Positions 53,845 to 63,056 are shown, counted from the stretch's first letter. The stretch is 64,000 bases of DNA from Roseovarius sp. MMSF_3359 (GCF_030733385.1 NZ_JASHJC010000004.1:124001-188000), one strand, 5' to 3'. A program made the numbers and translations. The notes: generated from the letters alone by a model not told the origin.

Positions 53845-54222
53845 TCATGATCCGCCGGTCAAATCCTCGGCGAGCATAAGTGCATTGCCATCGGGATCGT
53901 AGAAAGTTGCCGTCTTGACCATGCCTTCCACGACATCCGTCGGGCCATCGAATTTGACTTCGGCTTGCTCCAATTTCTGTCTTGCCGCGTCCAGGTCACT
54001 TACTCCAAAGACTGGTACGCAGTTGCCCGGCATAGGTTTGGTATGTTCGCCAAGGCCAATGGTGACGCCGCCCGTGTTCGTCCGAAGTTCCGACCACCCT
54101 GCGTCGTCTGCGTGGTAAATGGCCTCAAATCCCAACATGCTGTTGTACCACTCAGCACTGACGTGGCGATCCTTTACGGACATGGCAATCGTGATGTTTT
54201 CGTCGGGCGAAACAAGCGGCAT
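53845..54222 (-). CDS. VOC superfamily (glyoxalase/bleomycin resistance-like) protein
   Basis: 125 aa. Two beta-alpha-beta-beta-beta halves are visible: SVKDRHVSAEWYNSMLGFEAI then WSELRTNTGGVTIGLGEH, and VFGVSDLDAARQKLEQ then FYDPDGNALMLAED, the last being the usual VOC end. Metal-dependent dioxygenase, lyase or binding role unknown. It is divergent from the HxlR-type regulator with only 39 bp between start codons, so that regulator is its likely controller. Confidence 0.85.
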   Translation of the reverse strand: MPLVSPDENITIAMSVKDRHVSAEWYNSMLGFEAIYHADDAGWSELRTNTGGVTIGLGEHTKPMPGNCVPVFGVSDLDAARQKLEQAEVKFDGPTDVVEGMVKTATFYDPDGNALMLAEDLTGGS

Positions 54223-54243
54223 CGGCTTTCCTTTTTGATTTAT

Positions 54244-54258
54244 ATATATTAACTATAT
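54244..54258. promoter_or_regulatory. AT-rich inverted repeat between VOC gene and HxlR-type regulator
   Basis: ATATA-TTAAC-TATAT in the 39-bp divergent gap. Short and low-complexity, so only a weak candidate operator, but its position over both promoters is suggestive. Confidence 0.3.
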
Positions 54259-54261
54259 TTT

Positions 54262-54804
54262 ATGGACATACAGCTATTTGTCAATGTGACTTCAAGAGCT
54301 TGGGCAATACCCATTCTGTCAAACCTGCATGCAGGTGTTGCCGGGCGACAGGCCCCTTTGTTGGCTGCGACGGGGGCGAGTAGAACCGCATTCGCCCAAA
54401 GCGTCGATCACCTAATCAAGACAGGACTACTAGAACGAAACCCCGGTCATGGACATCCGCTGCGACCTGAGTTTCGCCTCACGCCACAAGGGGTTTCCGC
54501 TGCTGCCATCGCCAATAAAATTCATGTTGCCGCCGGTGACGCAGATCAAGACCTGCTCCGTAGATCCTGGACGTTACCCGTGCTGACGTCGCTCCACACA
54601 CCGAGACGGTTCAGAGATATCAAGCGAGGCCTGCCCTCGATCACGGATCGAGCATTATCGCAATCACTGCAAACGATGGAAGGAAGAAGCTGGGTGCGTC
54701 GGAGCGTTGATGAGACCGCGCGCCCACCCACACCAATCTATTCGGCCGTGAATACTGGTGCCCTGATCAGTCAGGCGACCGCACAGGAAATCAGCTTTGT
54801 TTAG
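54262..54804 (+). CDS. HxlR-like regulator with two tandem winged-helix units
   Basis: 180 aa. The C-terminal half is HxlR-like (SWTLPVLTSLHTPRRFRDIKRGLPSITDRALSQSLQTME, cited in part). The N-terminal half has the same order of elements (RAWAIPILSNLHAGVAGRQAPLLAATGASRTAFAQSVDHL, in part, then FRLTPQG). HxlR proteins normally have one unit of about 110 residues and dimerise. This one seems to be a fused dimer. Divergent from the VOC gene, its likely target. The sequence has more rare-looking codons and lower GC than neighbours, so transfer is possible. Confidence 0.8.
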   Translation: MDIQLFVNVTSRAWAIPILSNLHAGVAGRQAPLLAATGASRTAFAQSVDHLIKTGLLERNPGHGHPLRPEFRLTPQGVSAAAIANKIHVAAGDADQDLLRRSWTLPVLTSLHTPRRFRDIKRGLPSITDRALSQSLQTMEGRSWVRRSVDETARPPTPIYSAVNTGALISQATAQEISFV

Positions 54805-54988
54805 GGTCAGCGGATGACGGTATAACCCGCAAAGCGGGAGGCCAGAGCCGGTATGCAAAAAGTGTTCCGGGCGGAAGAGCCATAATTTCCGCCTTCAGCC
54901 GCCAACGGCTGAAGACAAAATTCATCGCGCTCAACCAGACGTTTTCGGTGGCGCCGGGGTAGTTTGCGCCCCCACGGACGAAACGTGT

Positions 54989-55840
54989 TCAGGAGTAGAT
55001 CCGTTGCGCGCCCATCTGGTCGTGGATGTGGTTCGCCATTTCCGGCGCGATCCCCATCGCGGTGGCCAATTGGTGCAGGTATTGCGCCTCGTTCTGGTTA
55101 TCGAGGTCGATCCCCATCAGCGACATCGCATAGACCTGCTGTTCCAACCCGCGCGGGGTGTCATTGGCCAGGTCCTGCACGTCGATGCGCCGCTGCATTT
55201 CGCCTTGCACGAACTCACGCTCCTCCCGGGATACGTCGCCCAGGCGGTCCATCAACCTGGCCTGCTCGGCCTGGTCAATCTCGCCATCTGATTTCATCGC
55301 CTGGATCATCGCCCGCAGCATCAGCGCCGCGGCTGCTTCCTGATCCTGCGAGGGCTGAACCTCGGGTTCGTCCTGCCGGGCGATGGCCTGGTTGAGCAAA
55401 TCACCAAACCCGCCTTGCGATCCGCCCTGTGCGGCCCCTGCGCCCAGCAAACCACCGAGCAGACCGCCAAGACCGCCACCGGACCCGCCGCCTTTTTGCG
55501 CCGCCCCCGCGAGCCCACCCAGAAGGTCGTTCAAGCCGCCGGACGCGCCACCGCGCGAAGACGTGCCACCGCCGAGCTGCTCCAGCAATCCGCCAAGACC
55601 ACCGGCGGCGCCGCCCCGTTGGGCGCTGCCACCGCCACCGCCCAGAAGCCCGCCCAGCATCTCTTCAAGCCCGCCGCCGGCCTGCGCCTGCTTCTGCCGC
55701 TCGGGCGAATGCGCGCCGCCAAAAAGCCCCCCATCGCCCGCGGCTCCGCGCGTGCTGGCGCCCTTTTTCATCATGCTGCTTGCCCCCTTCGCAAGCGCCA
55801 CGCCGATGGCCACCTTGGCCAGTGTCTTCATCATACTCAT
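54989..55840 (-). CDS. DUF533/TerB-like protein with glycine-rich middle
   Basis: 283 aa. An N-terminal amphipathic segment (KTLAKVAIGVALAKG) is followed by residues 35-150 of low complexity, Gly/Leu-rich (repeats such as GGLGGLLGG and LNDLLGGLAG), and a helical C-terminal domain of the DUF533/TerB type (LMLRAMIQAMKSDGEIDQAEQ, LYAMSLMGIDLDNQNEAQYL in part). YebE-like proteins of this class are membrane-associated with unknown function. The Gly/Leu repeat region is unusually long here. Confidence 0.8.
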   Translation of the reverse strand: MSMMKTLAKVAIGVALAKGASSMMKKGASTRGAAGDGGLFGGAHSPERQKQAQAGGGLEEMLGGLLGGGGGSAQRGGAAGGLGGLLEQLGGGTSSRGGASGGLNDLLGGLAGAAQKGGGSGGGLGGLLGGLLGAGAAQGGSQGGFGDLLNQAIARQDEPEVQPSQDQEAAAALMLRAMIQAMKSDGEIDQAEQARLMDRLGDVSREEREFVQGEMQRRIDVQDLANDTPRGLEQQVYAMSLMGIDLDNQNEAQYLHQLATAMGIAPEMANHIHDQMGAQRIYS

Positions 55841-55986
55841 GGATGTCCTCCCAAAATCTCCTTGGCCAGACTGGCATATTTTTGGGCAAAGAGGTGAGGG
55901 GAATAGTTAATAATTCGCCTCATGGGTGGCATTGCGCCGAGCGTGAATGGGCCACTCGCCGATGAAAATCGCCCCCGTGCCGGGGA

Positions 55987-57408
55987 TCAGGTGCCGCAAA
56001 ACGTCTGCTGAACAACCTCCGATGGCTCCGGCGGGCGCCGAAGGTCATCGACATCAGCACCAGCGTCGAACGGGGAGGACAGGGCATCGACCAGCCGGTG
56101 GAATAGCGCGTAATCGCCGTCAACCGCGGCCTGGATCATCTGCTCGACCCGGTGGTTGCGGGGGATGATGGCCGGGTTTGCCGCCGCCATCACCGCATTG
56201 GGCGCGTCTTCGGCCTCCAGCCGCCGGCGCCAATCACCCTCCCAGGTGTCGAAACTCTCCGGGTTGGTGAACTGATCGCGGGCCTTGTCGCCGCTGAGCG
56301 CATTGAACGTGTTGGTGAAATCCGCGCGTTCCTGCGCCATCCGGGTCAACAGGTCGTTGATGAGCGTGGCATCGTCGCCGGTCGCCTGCGACAGACCGAT
56401 TTTCCGGCCAAAGGCGCCTAGCCACTCGGCCTGGAACAAGTCCGGCATGGCGTGCACGGCCTCGGTAAACACCGCAATGGCCTTTTCGGTATCCGGCATC
56501 AGCGGTACCAGCGCCGTGGCCAGTTGTGCCATGTTCCACACGATCACATTCGCCTGGTTGTCATAGGCATACCGGCCATGGGCGTCGATCGAGCTGAACA
56601 CCGTCTGCGGATGATAGGTGTCGATGAAGGCGCAGGGGCCATAGTCGATGGTTTCGCCCGAGATCGTGGTGTTGTCGGTATTCATCACCCCGTGAATGAA
56701 GCCCACGGACATCCACTGCGCCACCAGCCGGGCCTGCTTGTCGATCACCCGCCGCAGCAGGTCGGCGGGGTCGGTCACATCCGGGTAGTGGCGGTCAATG
56801 GTGTAGTCATAAAGGGCCCGCAGCGCCTCGGTATCGCGCCGGGCGGCAAAGTACTGGAATGTGCCGACGCGGATATGGCTGCTGGCCACACGGGTCAGGA
56901 CGGCGCCGGGCAGGGCGCCCGTTTCGCGGTAAACCGGGGCGCCGGTGGCCACGGCGGCCAATGCGCGGCTGGTCGGGATGCCGAGCGCGTGCATCGCTTC
57001 GCTGACGACATATTCCCGCAACACAGGCCCCAACCAGGCGCGGCCGTCCCCGCTGCGCGACCAGGGCGTGGGGCCTGAGCCTTTGAGTTGAATGTCCCGC
57101 CGCGCGCCGGTCGCGTCGATCACCTCGCCCAGAAGGTTGGCGCGGCCATCGCCGAGCTGTGGGGAAAACCCGCCGAACTGATGCCCGGCATAGGCCAGCG
57201 CCAGCGGTTCTGCGCCGTCGGGCACCTGGCTGCCGGAGAAGACCTGCGCCACCTCGTCGGGGGTGCCGGGCGTCATGGTCAACGCCTCCGCCAGGTCGGT
57301 ATTGAAACGGATCAGGTGCGGATCGGGTGCAGGGGACGGATCGAGGCGCGCAAAGAACTTCCCCGGCAAACGTACATAGCTGTTGTAAAAAGGAATATGG
57401 AGGGGCAT
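55987..57408 (-). CDS. selO: Protein adenylyltransferase SelO
   Basis: 473 aa, a pseudokinase that transfers AMP to proteins in oxidative stress. Recognisable elements are YAGHQFGGFSPQLGDGRA, the Lys in DIQLKGSGPTPWSRSGDGRA, VMNTDNTTISGETIDYGPCAFID and PRNHRVEQMI. The protein ends in Phe-Cys-Gly-Thr, the C-terminal redox cysteine (selenocysteine in animals) typical of SelO. It follows the GNAT gene by 6 bp, so nucleoside hydrolase, GNAT and selO are one operon. Confidence 0.93.
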   Translation of the reverse strand: MPLHIPFYNSYVRLPGKFFARLDPSPAPDPHLIRFNTDLAEALTMTPGTPDEVAQVFSGSQVPDGAEPLALAYAGHQFGGFSPQLGDGRANLLGEVIDATGARRDIQLKGSGPTPWSRSGDGRAWLGPVLREYVVSEAMHALGIPTSRALAAVATGAPVYRETGALPGAVLTRVASSHIRVGTFQYFAARRDTEALRALYDYTIDRHYPDVTDPADLLRRVIDKQARLVAQWMSVGFIHGVMNTDNTTISGETIDYGPCAFIDTYHPQTVFSSIDAHGRYAYDNQANVIVWNMAQLATALVPLMPDTEKAIAVFTEAVHAMPDLFQAEWLGAFGRKIGLSQATGDDATLINDLLTRMAQERADFTNTFNALSGDKARDQFTNPESFDTWEGDWRRRLEAEDAPNAVMAAANPAIIPRNHRVEQMIQAAVDGDYALFHRLVDALSSPFDAGADVDDLRRPPEPSEVVQQTFCGT

Positions 57409-57414
57409 GATTTC

Positions 57415-57861
57415 CTATATTTTCCGGGACATTAGCATGTAGTTCTCTTGTGGTTCGAACCGCAGTCGTTTGTAAAGCTGCAACGCGCGGGTGTTGTCAT
57501 GGGCAACCTCAAGGTGCAACGCCTTGACGCCCGCAGCGCCCAGGGCCTTGGGGAGTTGCCGAAGCACTTCGGAGCCAATTCCGCGCCCGCGCACGCCGGG
57601 ACGGATGAAAAACTCGTCCACAAGACCTTCCAAACCGCCAAATTCGATCGACCAGCCGAAGGTAATCACGATGTACCCGATGGGCGCGCGCCCCGGACCT
57701 ATGAGGTAGATCGCACCATGGGGCGAGCCGTCAAGCAGCGGCTGGATCGCGGCACGGCGCGCGTCTTCGTCGAGGTTGACACCTTCTTCGGCGTGAAAGG
57801 CGGTGACAAGCGGCATGAGCCGGTCGAGGTCGTCCGGTTTGGCGAGGTTGAGAGCGGTCAC
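57415..57861 (-). CDS. GNAT family N-acetyltransferase
   Basis: 148 aa. The acetyl-CoA site is FFIRPGVRGRGIGSEVLRQL (R/Q-x-x-G-x-G/A loop), with preceding strands YIVITFGWSIEF and a final ALQLYKRLRFEPQ motif common to the family. Substrate unknown. The start overlaps the nucleoside hydrolase stop (ATGA) and selO follows by 6 bp. Confidence 0.88.
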   Translation of the reverse strand: MTALNLAKPDDLDRLMPLVTAFHAEEGVNLDEDARRAAIQPLLDGSPHGAIYLIGPGRAPIGYIVITFGWSIEFGGLEGLVDEFFIRPGVRGRGIGSEVLRQLPKALGAAGVKALHLEVAHDNTRALQLYKRLRFEPQENYMLMSRKI

Positions 57862-58799
57862 AGGCGGGCCAGCCTTTCGGTCAGAAGGTCAAAAAAGCCA
57901 TCGGCGTCCACGCTTCCCATGAAGGTTGCATTGGCCGGGCGGTCGGTGACGCGCCACCAGTCGGCGACCGTCATGCCGAGGGTCAGCTCGGAAGCGGTTT
58001 CGATCTCGACATTGATGTGCCGGCCCGAAAAGAGCTCGGGTCGGATGAGATAAGCGATCACGCAAGGATCATGCAGCGGCGCGCCGTCGGAGCCGTATTT
58101 CTCGCGGTCGTAACGTTCGAAGAAGTCGGTCATCTGCGCCACGGCGGTCCCGACCGGCGTCCCGAGGCCGCGAATGGCGTCGTTGCGCGCGCGGGTCACC
58201 AGGACCTGATGCGTGACGTCAAGCGGCATCACCACGATCGGCACACCGGCTGCAAAGACAATCCCGGCGGCTTCGGGATCGACATAGATGTTGAATTCTG
58301 CTGCCGGGGTGATGTTGCCGACCTGGAAGTAAGCGCCGCCCATGAGGACAATTTCCTGCACCTTTTCAATGATATCAGGGGCTTTTTTGAATGCTGTGGC
58401 TATGTTGGTCAGCGGCCCGATCGGGCAGAGCGTGACACTGCCCGCGGGATGGCTGCGCAGGGTTTCGATGAGGAAGTCAACGGCGTGACCCTCTGCCAGC
58501 GGCATGTGCGGGTCCGGCAGATCAGGGCCATCAAGGCCGGTGCGGCCATGGACATGTTCGGCCGTCACCAGTTTCCGCGCCAGGGGCGCATCGCAGCCAG
58601 CATAGACAAGAACATCAGTTTTGCCCGCCAACTCACAGATAATACGCGCATTTTTGGTCGTGTAACTTAGCGGCACATTGCCCGCGACGCAGGTGATGCC
58701 GAGAAGCTCAACCTCCTCCGGGCTGGCCAGCGCCAGCAGGATGGCCACGGCGTCGTCCTGGCCGGGGTCGGTGTCGATGATGATCTTGCGCGATGTCAT
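57858..58799 (-). CDS. Inosine-uridine preferring nucleoside hydrolase
   Basis: 313 aa from ATG 58799, with GAGG six bases upstream. The frame extends to 58907 but the added residues are not family-like. The calcium-binding signature IIIDTDPGQDDAVAI is at the N-terminus. The segments CPIGPLTNIATAF and LMGGAYFQVGNITPAAEFNIYVDPEAA (in part) and the later LHDPCVIAYLI are conserved. It cleaves ribonucleosides to base and ribose in salvage. First gene of the operon with GNAT and selO. Confidence 0.92.
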   Translation of the reverse strand: MTSRKIIIDTDPGQDDAVAILLALASPEEVELLGITCVAGNVPLSYTTKNARIICELAGKTDVLVYAGCDAPLARKLVTAEHVHGRTGLDGPDLPDPHMPLAEGHAVDFLIETLRSHPAGSVTLCPIGPLTNIATAFKKAPDIIEKVQEIVLMGGAYFQVGNITPAAEFNIYVDPEAAGIVFAAGVPIVVMPLDVTHQVLVTRARNDAIRGLGTPVGTAVAQMTDFFERYDREKYGSDGAPLHDPCVIAYLIRPELFSGRHINVEIETASELTLGMTVADWWRVTDRPANATFMGSVDADGFFDLLTERLARL

Positions 58800-59042
58800 T
58801 GAGGGCCTCAAACTCTTTCGCCGGACCATGGCCGGGCAAACATCAAATGTCCACATGGCGCCGCCCGAACGGCTGTTTTTTGCGGGCAGGGAGGACATGC
58901 GCGCCATTCCGTCGCCATTGGATCAAGGACAATGCTTCAGACTGGCCATTGCCGGGTGGACTTGGGTCCATTCCCGCAAACTCCCGACATTTGTTTTGTG
59001 CGCAGAAACAGTCCCCGTGCCCCACAGGAGAATTGTAACCCA

Positions 59043-59777
59043 ATGGTAAACACCACGGGTCAAATGTTTCGAATTCAAGGGCTTATCAAACAGGCTTCCA
59101 TGGCTTATCACCCCCTGATGTTTGTTACCGATTTGCCAACCCGTGTCCCCGTCCTGCGCACGCCGAGCTGGATTTTTGCCCTGCCGGCAATCTGCGCCTC
59201 GTTCCTCCTTGTCATTGCCTGTCTTCAACCCTGGATCACGTTGACCGAGGCGTTGCGTGATGTTCAGGCGGTCGTGTTCAAGATGGAAGACCGGAACACG
59301 ATCCCCTTGGCTGGATTCCTGTCGAATTTCGGCATCATGGCCTGGGTGGCATCTTCCGCGGCGGCGGGTTTCGCCGCGACAATGGCTGCCACCAAGAGAA
59401 CCTCGGTCATGCTGGGCGCTTTGGCTGTCCTGTCGCTCGTCCTGGCGGTCGATGATTTTTTCATCATACACGAACGGGTCGGCCCAATCTTGCTTGGCAT
59501 CCCCGAAAAGCTGTTTTTCCTGACCTATGTCGCCGCGCTCCTCACGATTATCGTTGTCTTCTTTACCGAGATCCGCCGCATGGCCGGTGGCCTTCTCGTC
59601 GTGGCGACTGTGTTTTTCGTTGTGAGCCTGACGACCGATGTCTTTTACCTGCTGGACGGTGTGCCACACCGTATCCTCGAAGACGGTGCCAAGCTCTTCG
59701 GGATTGCGTATTGGTTGACGTTCTGCTGGCGCCTGTCCTGGGTTGCGCTGCACTGGGAAGGTGACGCGCCGACCTGA
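59043..59777 (+). CDS. Predicted membrane protein, function unknown
   Basis: 244 aa from ATG 59043. An AGGAG is 13 bases upstream, so internal ATGs at 59064 or 59100 are possible starts. Five or six hydrophobic helices (WIFALPAICASFLLVIACL, GFLSNFGIMAWVASSAAAGF, SVMLGALAVLSLVLAVDDFF, LFFLTYVAALLTIIVVFF, GLLVVATVFFVVSLTTDVFY). Charged residues inside or near helices (VDDFFIIHERVG, TTDVFYLLDG) could bind metal or substrate. Not recognised as a known family. Divergent from the nucleoside hydrolase operon. Confidence 0.65.
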   Translation: MVNTTGQMFRIQGLIKQASMAYHPLMFVTDLPTRVPVLRTPSWIFALPAICASFLLVIACLQPWITLTEALRDVQAVVFKMEDRNTIPLAGFLSNFGIMAWVASSAAAGFAATMAATKRTSVMLGALAVLSLVLAVDDFFIIHERVGPILLGIPEKLFFLTYVAALLTIIVVFFTEIRRMAGGLLVVATVFFVVSLTTDVFYLLDGVPHRILEDGAKLFGIAYWLTFCWRLSWVALHWEGDAPT

Positions 59778-59840
59778 AACGATGTTTCAATTGATCCACG
59801 GATGCGGCAGTCTTGCGGGCGGTGAACCCGGGAGGCGGTA

Positions 59841-60857
59841 GTGCAAGCGGATATCTTCGACAGGCTGGCGGCGTTCCCGCGCGAGCAGTTTTTGACCGGC
59901 CCGACCCCGCTTGAGCATCTGCCGAGGTTGTCGGCACAACTGGGTGTGGAGCTCTGGATCAAACGCGATGACCTGACAGGGCTCGGCGGCGGGGGCAACA
60001 AGATCCGGCAGTTGGAGTTCTACCTTGGCGCCGCTCGAGACGCGGGTGCCGATACGATCCTCATCACCGGCGCGGTTCAGTCCAACTATGTCCGTGCCGC
60101 CGCCGCTGCAGCCGCGCGATGCGGCATGAAATCGGTTCTGCAGCTCGAAGACCGGGTGCCCGGAATGGGCGCGGCATACCAAAGTTCCGGCAACGTGTTT
60201 CTGGCGAAACTCCTCGGGGCGGAACATGTTTTTTATCCCGGAGGAGAGGATGAGGCCGGTGCCGACGCCGCGTTGAACGACCATGCCGCGCGCCTGCGGC
60301 AGGAGGGGCGGCACCCCTATGTCATCCCGTTGGGTTTGGGGAACAAACCGCTTGGTGCGCTCGGCTATGTGATCGCGGCCCAGGAGGTCATGGAAGAGAC
60401 CAACATGTTCGACGCCATCGTCATCCCCTCCGGTAGTGGCGCAACCCATGGTGGGTTTCTGGCGGGGCTGCGCGCCCTTGGCGTCGGCACACCGGTTCAC
60501 GGCATCTGCGTCCGTCGTGACCGGGCCGCGCAATTCGCGCGACTAAAGGAGATTTCCGACCGCTTGGCCGATCTGCTGGGGACGCGGCCCTGGCTCCGGG
60601 AGGCCGATATCCACACCCATGACAGCGCCCTTGCGCCCGGCTATGGGCTGGTGAGCGAAAAGGTCATGCGGGCGATCCGGATGATGGCGGAGGGCGAGGG
60701 GCTGTTCCTCGATCCGGTCTATAGCGGCAAGTGTTTCGCCGGGGTGATCGACCTGATCGAAAGCGGCGAGATTGCCCGTGGGTCCAAGGTACTCTTCGTG
60801 CATACCGGCGGAGTTCCGGCGCTCTTTGCCTATCAGGACGACTTGCGGCCCGGATAG
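59841..60857 (+). CDS. D-cysteine desulfhydrase / ACC deaminase-like PLP enzyme
   Basis: 338 aa with GTG start after GGGAGG. PLP lysine is Lys54 in GGGGNKIRQLEF, and the phosphate-binding loop appears as PSGSGATHGG. The TGAVQSNYVRAAAAAA segment matches the family's substrate site. Members degrade D-cysteine or related sulfur amino acids to pyruvate, ammonia and sulfide. True ACC deaminases and D-cysteine desulfhydrases are hard to separate by sequence. Adjacent to the membrane protein, with a 63-bp gap. Confidence 0.87.
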   Translation: MQADIFDRLAAFPREQFLTGPTPLEHLPRLSAQLGVELWIKRDDLTGLGGGGNKIRQLEFYLGAARDAGADTILITGAVQSNYVRAAAAAAARCGMKSVLQLEDRVPGMGAAYQSSGNVFLAKLLGAEHVFYPGGEDEAGADAALNDHAARLRQEGRHPYVIPLGLGNKPLGALGYVIAAQEVMEETNMFDAIVIPSGSGATHGGFLAGLRALGVGTPVHGICVRRDRAAQFARLKEISDRLADLLGTRPWLREADIHTHDSALAPGYGLVSEKVMRAIRMMAEGEGLFLDPVYSGKCFAGVIDLIESGEIARGSKVLFVHTGGVPALFAYQDDLRPG

Positions 60858-60860
60858 GGT

Positions 60861-61442
60861 CTAACGGGTCAGGACCAGCCGCCCCTCCGCAATCTGGATG
60901 CTTGAATACCGCTGCAGATAGCTCATCCCGAGAAGCGATTGGTCAAGCGCGCCCTCATTGACCACCGCCAGGACGCCGGTGTCGCGGATCGGGCCGATCT
61001 CGACACTGTCAAGGCGAACCGGTGCGGTGCGCACCTCGCCATTGGCGGTGAAGGCGCGTCCGACATAGGCGAGATCGTCGGGGTCCAGGCCGGCCCTGCG
61101 CGCGTCATCCTGGTTGAGAACGATGTCGGTGGCGCCGGTATCGACCACGAAGGTGATGGCCTCGCCGTTGACATCCGCGGTCAGGTAATAGTGGCCATCG
61201 ACATGGCGCGGCAGTTCGATCCGGTCGCCATCGGCAGCGATCTTCTGACTGAATTGGCCCACCGGCTGAATATCGTCCCAAAGGCCATAGGCGGCGATGA
61301 CACCGATGAAAAGCAGACCCCAGATCAGCGCCTGCTGCACAACGGTGCCAAGCTTTTCGCGGTTCTGGGCCACGAACCAGAAGACCACAGCCAGTCCCAG
61401 GACAATCAGGTAAATCAGATGTGCGGTTTCGAAATCTTGCAT
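60861..61442 (-). CDS. Membrane-anchored retropepsin-like aspartic protease
   Basis: 193 aa from ATG 61442 with GGGGAGG upstream. The N-terminal two helices (LIYLIVLGLAVVFWFV, ALIWGLLFIGVIAAYGLW) anchor the protein. The rest is a single-lobe aspartyl protease with FVVDTGATDIVLN, as in the TIGR02281 family related to retroviral proteases that act as dimers. The typical conserved LLGMSYLQRYSSIQI motif closes the domain. Periplasmic target unknown. Convergent with the desulfhydrase gene (3-bp gap). Confidence 0.87.
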   Translation of the reverse strand: MQDFETAHLIYLIVLGLAVVFWFVAQNREKLGTVVQQALIWGLLFIGVIAAYGLWDDIQPVGQFSQKIAADGDRIELPRHVDGHYYLTADVNGEAITFVVDTGATDIVLNQDDARRAGLDPDDLAYVGRAFTANGEVRTAPVRLDSVEIGPIRDTGVLAVVNEGALDQSLLGMSYLQRYSSIQIAEGRLVLTR

Positions 61443-61502
61443 GGGCCTCCCCGGGGCGTCGTCACGGATCACATATAGGGGCAGGGCGGGCTTTGCGAAA
61501 GA

Positions 61503-62120
61503 TCAGCCGCCAAAACCGAAGCCCTTGATCCCGTCCAGCACGAATTGCACCGCCAGTGCCGCAAGCAGCATGCCAAGCACGCGGGTGAGCACGATGATGC
61601 CGGTCTTGCCCAGAAGGCGCTCGAAGAAGGAGGCGGAGAGGAAGCAGAGATAAACCAGCAGGATCACGCTCAGCATCACGCCGATCACCACACCGAGGCC
61701 CGCCCAACCGGGTTGCTGACCCGCCAGCAGGATGACCGAGGTGATGGCCCCGGGGCCGGAAATCAGCGGAATGGCCAGAGGAAAGACCGATGGATCCTCG
61801 TGGTCGTCTTCCTCGGCGCGGTCTTCGCGGCGCTTGCTGCGGCGTTCGAACAGCATCTCAAGCGCGGTGAGGAACAGAAGAAGCCCCCCGGCGATGCGGA
61901 ACGCATGCATCGAAATGCCGATGAACCCGAGCAGTTGTTCACCAAATGTCGCAAAGGCGATCAGCATGATCGCCCCGGTCAGGCAGGCCCGCAGGGCAAT
62001 CACCCGGCGGCGCGCGCTATCCATGCCCTGGGTCAGGGCCAGGAACATGGGCGTCATGCCCGGCGGGTCCATGATCACGAAAAGCGTGACAAAGGCCGTG
62101 ATGAGAAAGGCAGAATCCAT
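61503..62120 (-). CDS. MarC family membrane protein
   Basis: 205 aa with six helices. Family motifs are VIMDPPGMTPMFLALT near the N-terminus and FPLAIPLISGPGAITSVILL in the middle. An acidic/basic cytoplasmic loop (RRSKRREDRAEEDDHED) separates the two halves. MarC proteins were once linked to antibiotic resistance but their function is unknown. Same strand as the retropepsin-like gene, 60-bp gap. Confidence 0.92.
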   Translation of the reverse strand: MDSAFLITAFVTLFVIMDPPGMTPMFLALTQGMDSARRRVIALRACLTGAIMLIAFATFGEQLLGFIGISMHAFRIAGGLLLFLTALEMLFERRSKRREDRAEEDDHEDPSVFPLAIPLISGPGAITSVILLAGQQPGWAGLGVVIGVMLSVILLVYLCFLSASFFERLLGKTGIIVLTRVLGMLLAALAVQFVLDGIKGFGFGG

Positions 62121-62249
62121 AGAGGTGCCATGCTGTTGCGTTGCTCTCTTTCAACATGGATGGGGCGCTTTGCCAAGGACGAACTGCGTGGCTTGCCGCC
62201 ACGGTTCAGGTGCCTAGACTGGCGCGCAAGACGCAGTGTGACGTAAAGG

Positions 62250-63056
62250 ATGGCAGCCCCCATGAAACTGATCTGGCTTTCCGATTTGCATTTCGTGGCC
62301 GATGGCACGGTGCAGGGGCATGATCCGGTTGAGCGGGTTTCACGGGCGGTCGATTTTATCAACATGCACCACCCGGACGCGGCGTATTGCGTGATCTCGG
62401 GAGATCTGGTTGATCGTGCCACGAAGCGGGATTATGCGGCGGTTGCGTCACATTTGGGCCGTCTGGCGGTGCCCTGTCTGCCGATGGTTGGCAACCACGA
62501 TGACCGCGCCCTTCTGCGTCGCGCCATGCCGCTTCCGGAAACCGTGATGGATGACTTCATTCAATACGCGGTAAGGACGGACGCGGCCCATCTCATCTGC
62601 CTCGATACGCTGACGCCGGGTGCTGATCACGGCTCGTTTTGCCAGGGGCGCCTGGATTGGCTGGCGCAACGGCTGAGCGCGGCCCCCGAGACACCTGCGA
62701 TCATCGTCATGCACCATCCGCCGATGGCTCTTGGTCTGCCGATGCAGGATGCGGACAGGTTGAAAGACAGCGCGGCGCTTCTGGACCTGTTGGCGCTGCA
62801 CCCGCAGGTCCGGCAGCTTTGCATCGGCCATGTGCATCGTCCGATCACCGGATCGGTGCGGGGCATTCCCTTTGCGACGTTACCCGCGGTTCTTTATCAG
62901 GCGCCGCCGCCAGTTCCGGCCTGGACCTGGGACAGTTTTGCTCCCGCGACCGAGGCGCCCGCCCTTGGGGTCGTGACCGTTCAGGGCGGGGAGGTGCAGA
63001 TCCACAATTTGCAGTTCTGCGCGTATGCCGACGGCGTTACTTCAGCCGGTCAATGA
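62250..63056 (+). CDS. Calcineurin-like metallophosphoesterase (CpdA-like)
   Basis: 268 aa. Metal-binding motifs in order: SDLHF, GDLVDR, GNHDDR, VMHHPP and GHVHRP, the class III cyclic-nucleotide phosphodiesterase pattern (as in CpdA). Likely hydrolyses cAMP or another phosphodiester. An ATG at 62262 is an alternative start. Its 3' end overlaps the convergent ompH gene by 20 bp. Confidence 0.9.
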   Translation: MAAPMKLIWLSDLHFVADGTVQGHDPVERVSRAVDFINMHHPDAAYCVISGDLVDRATKRDYAAVASHLGRLAVPCLPMVGNHDDRALLRRAMPLPETVMDDFIQYAVRTDAAHLICLDTLTPGADHGSFCQGRLDWLAQRLSAAPETPAIIVMHHPPMALGLPMQDADRLKDSAALLDLLALHPQVRQLCIGHVHRPITGSVRGIPFATLPAVLYQAPPPVPAWTWDSFAPATEAPALGVVTVQGGEVQIHNLQFCAYADGVTSAGQ

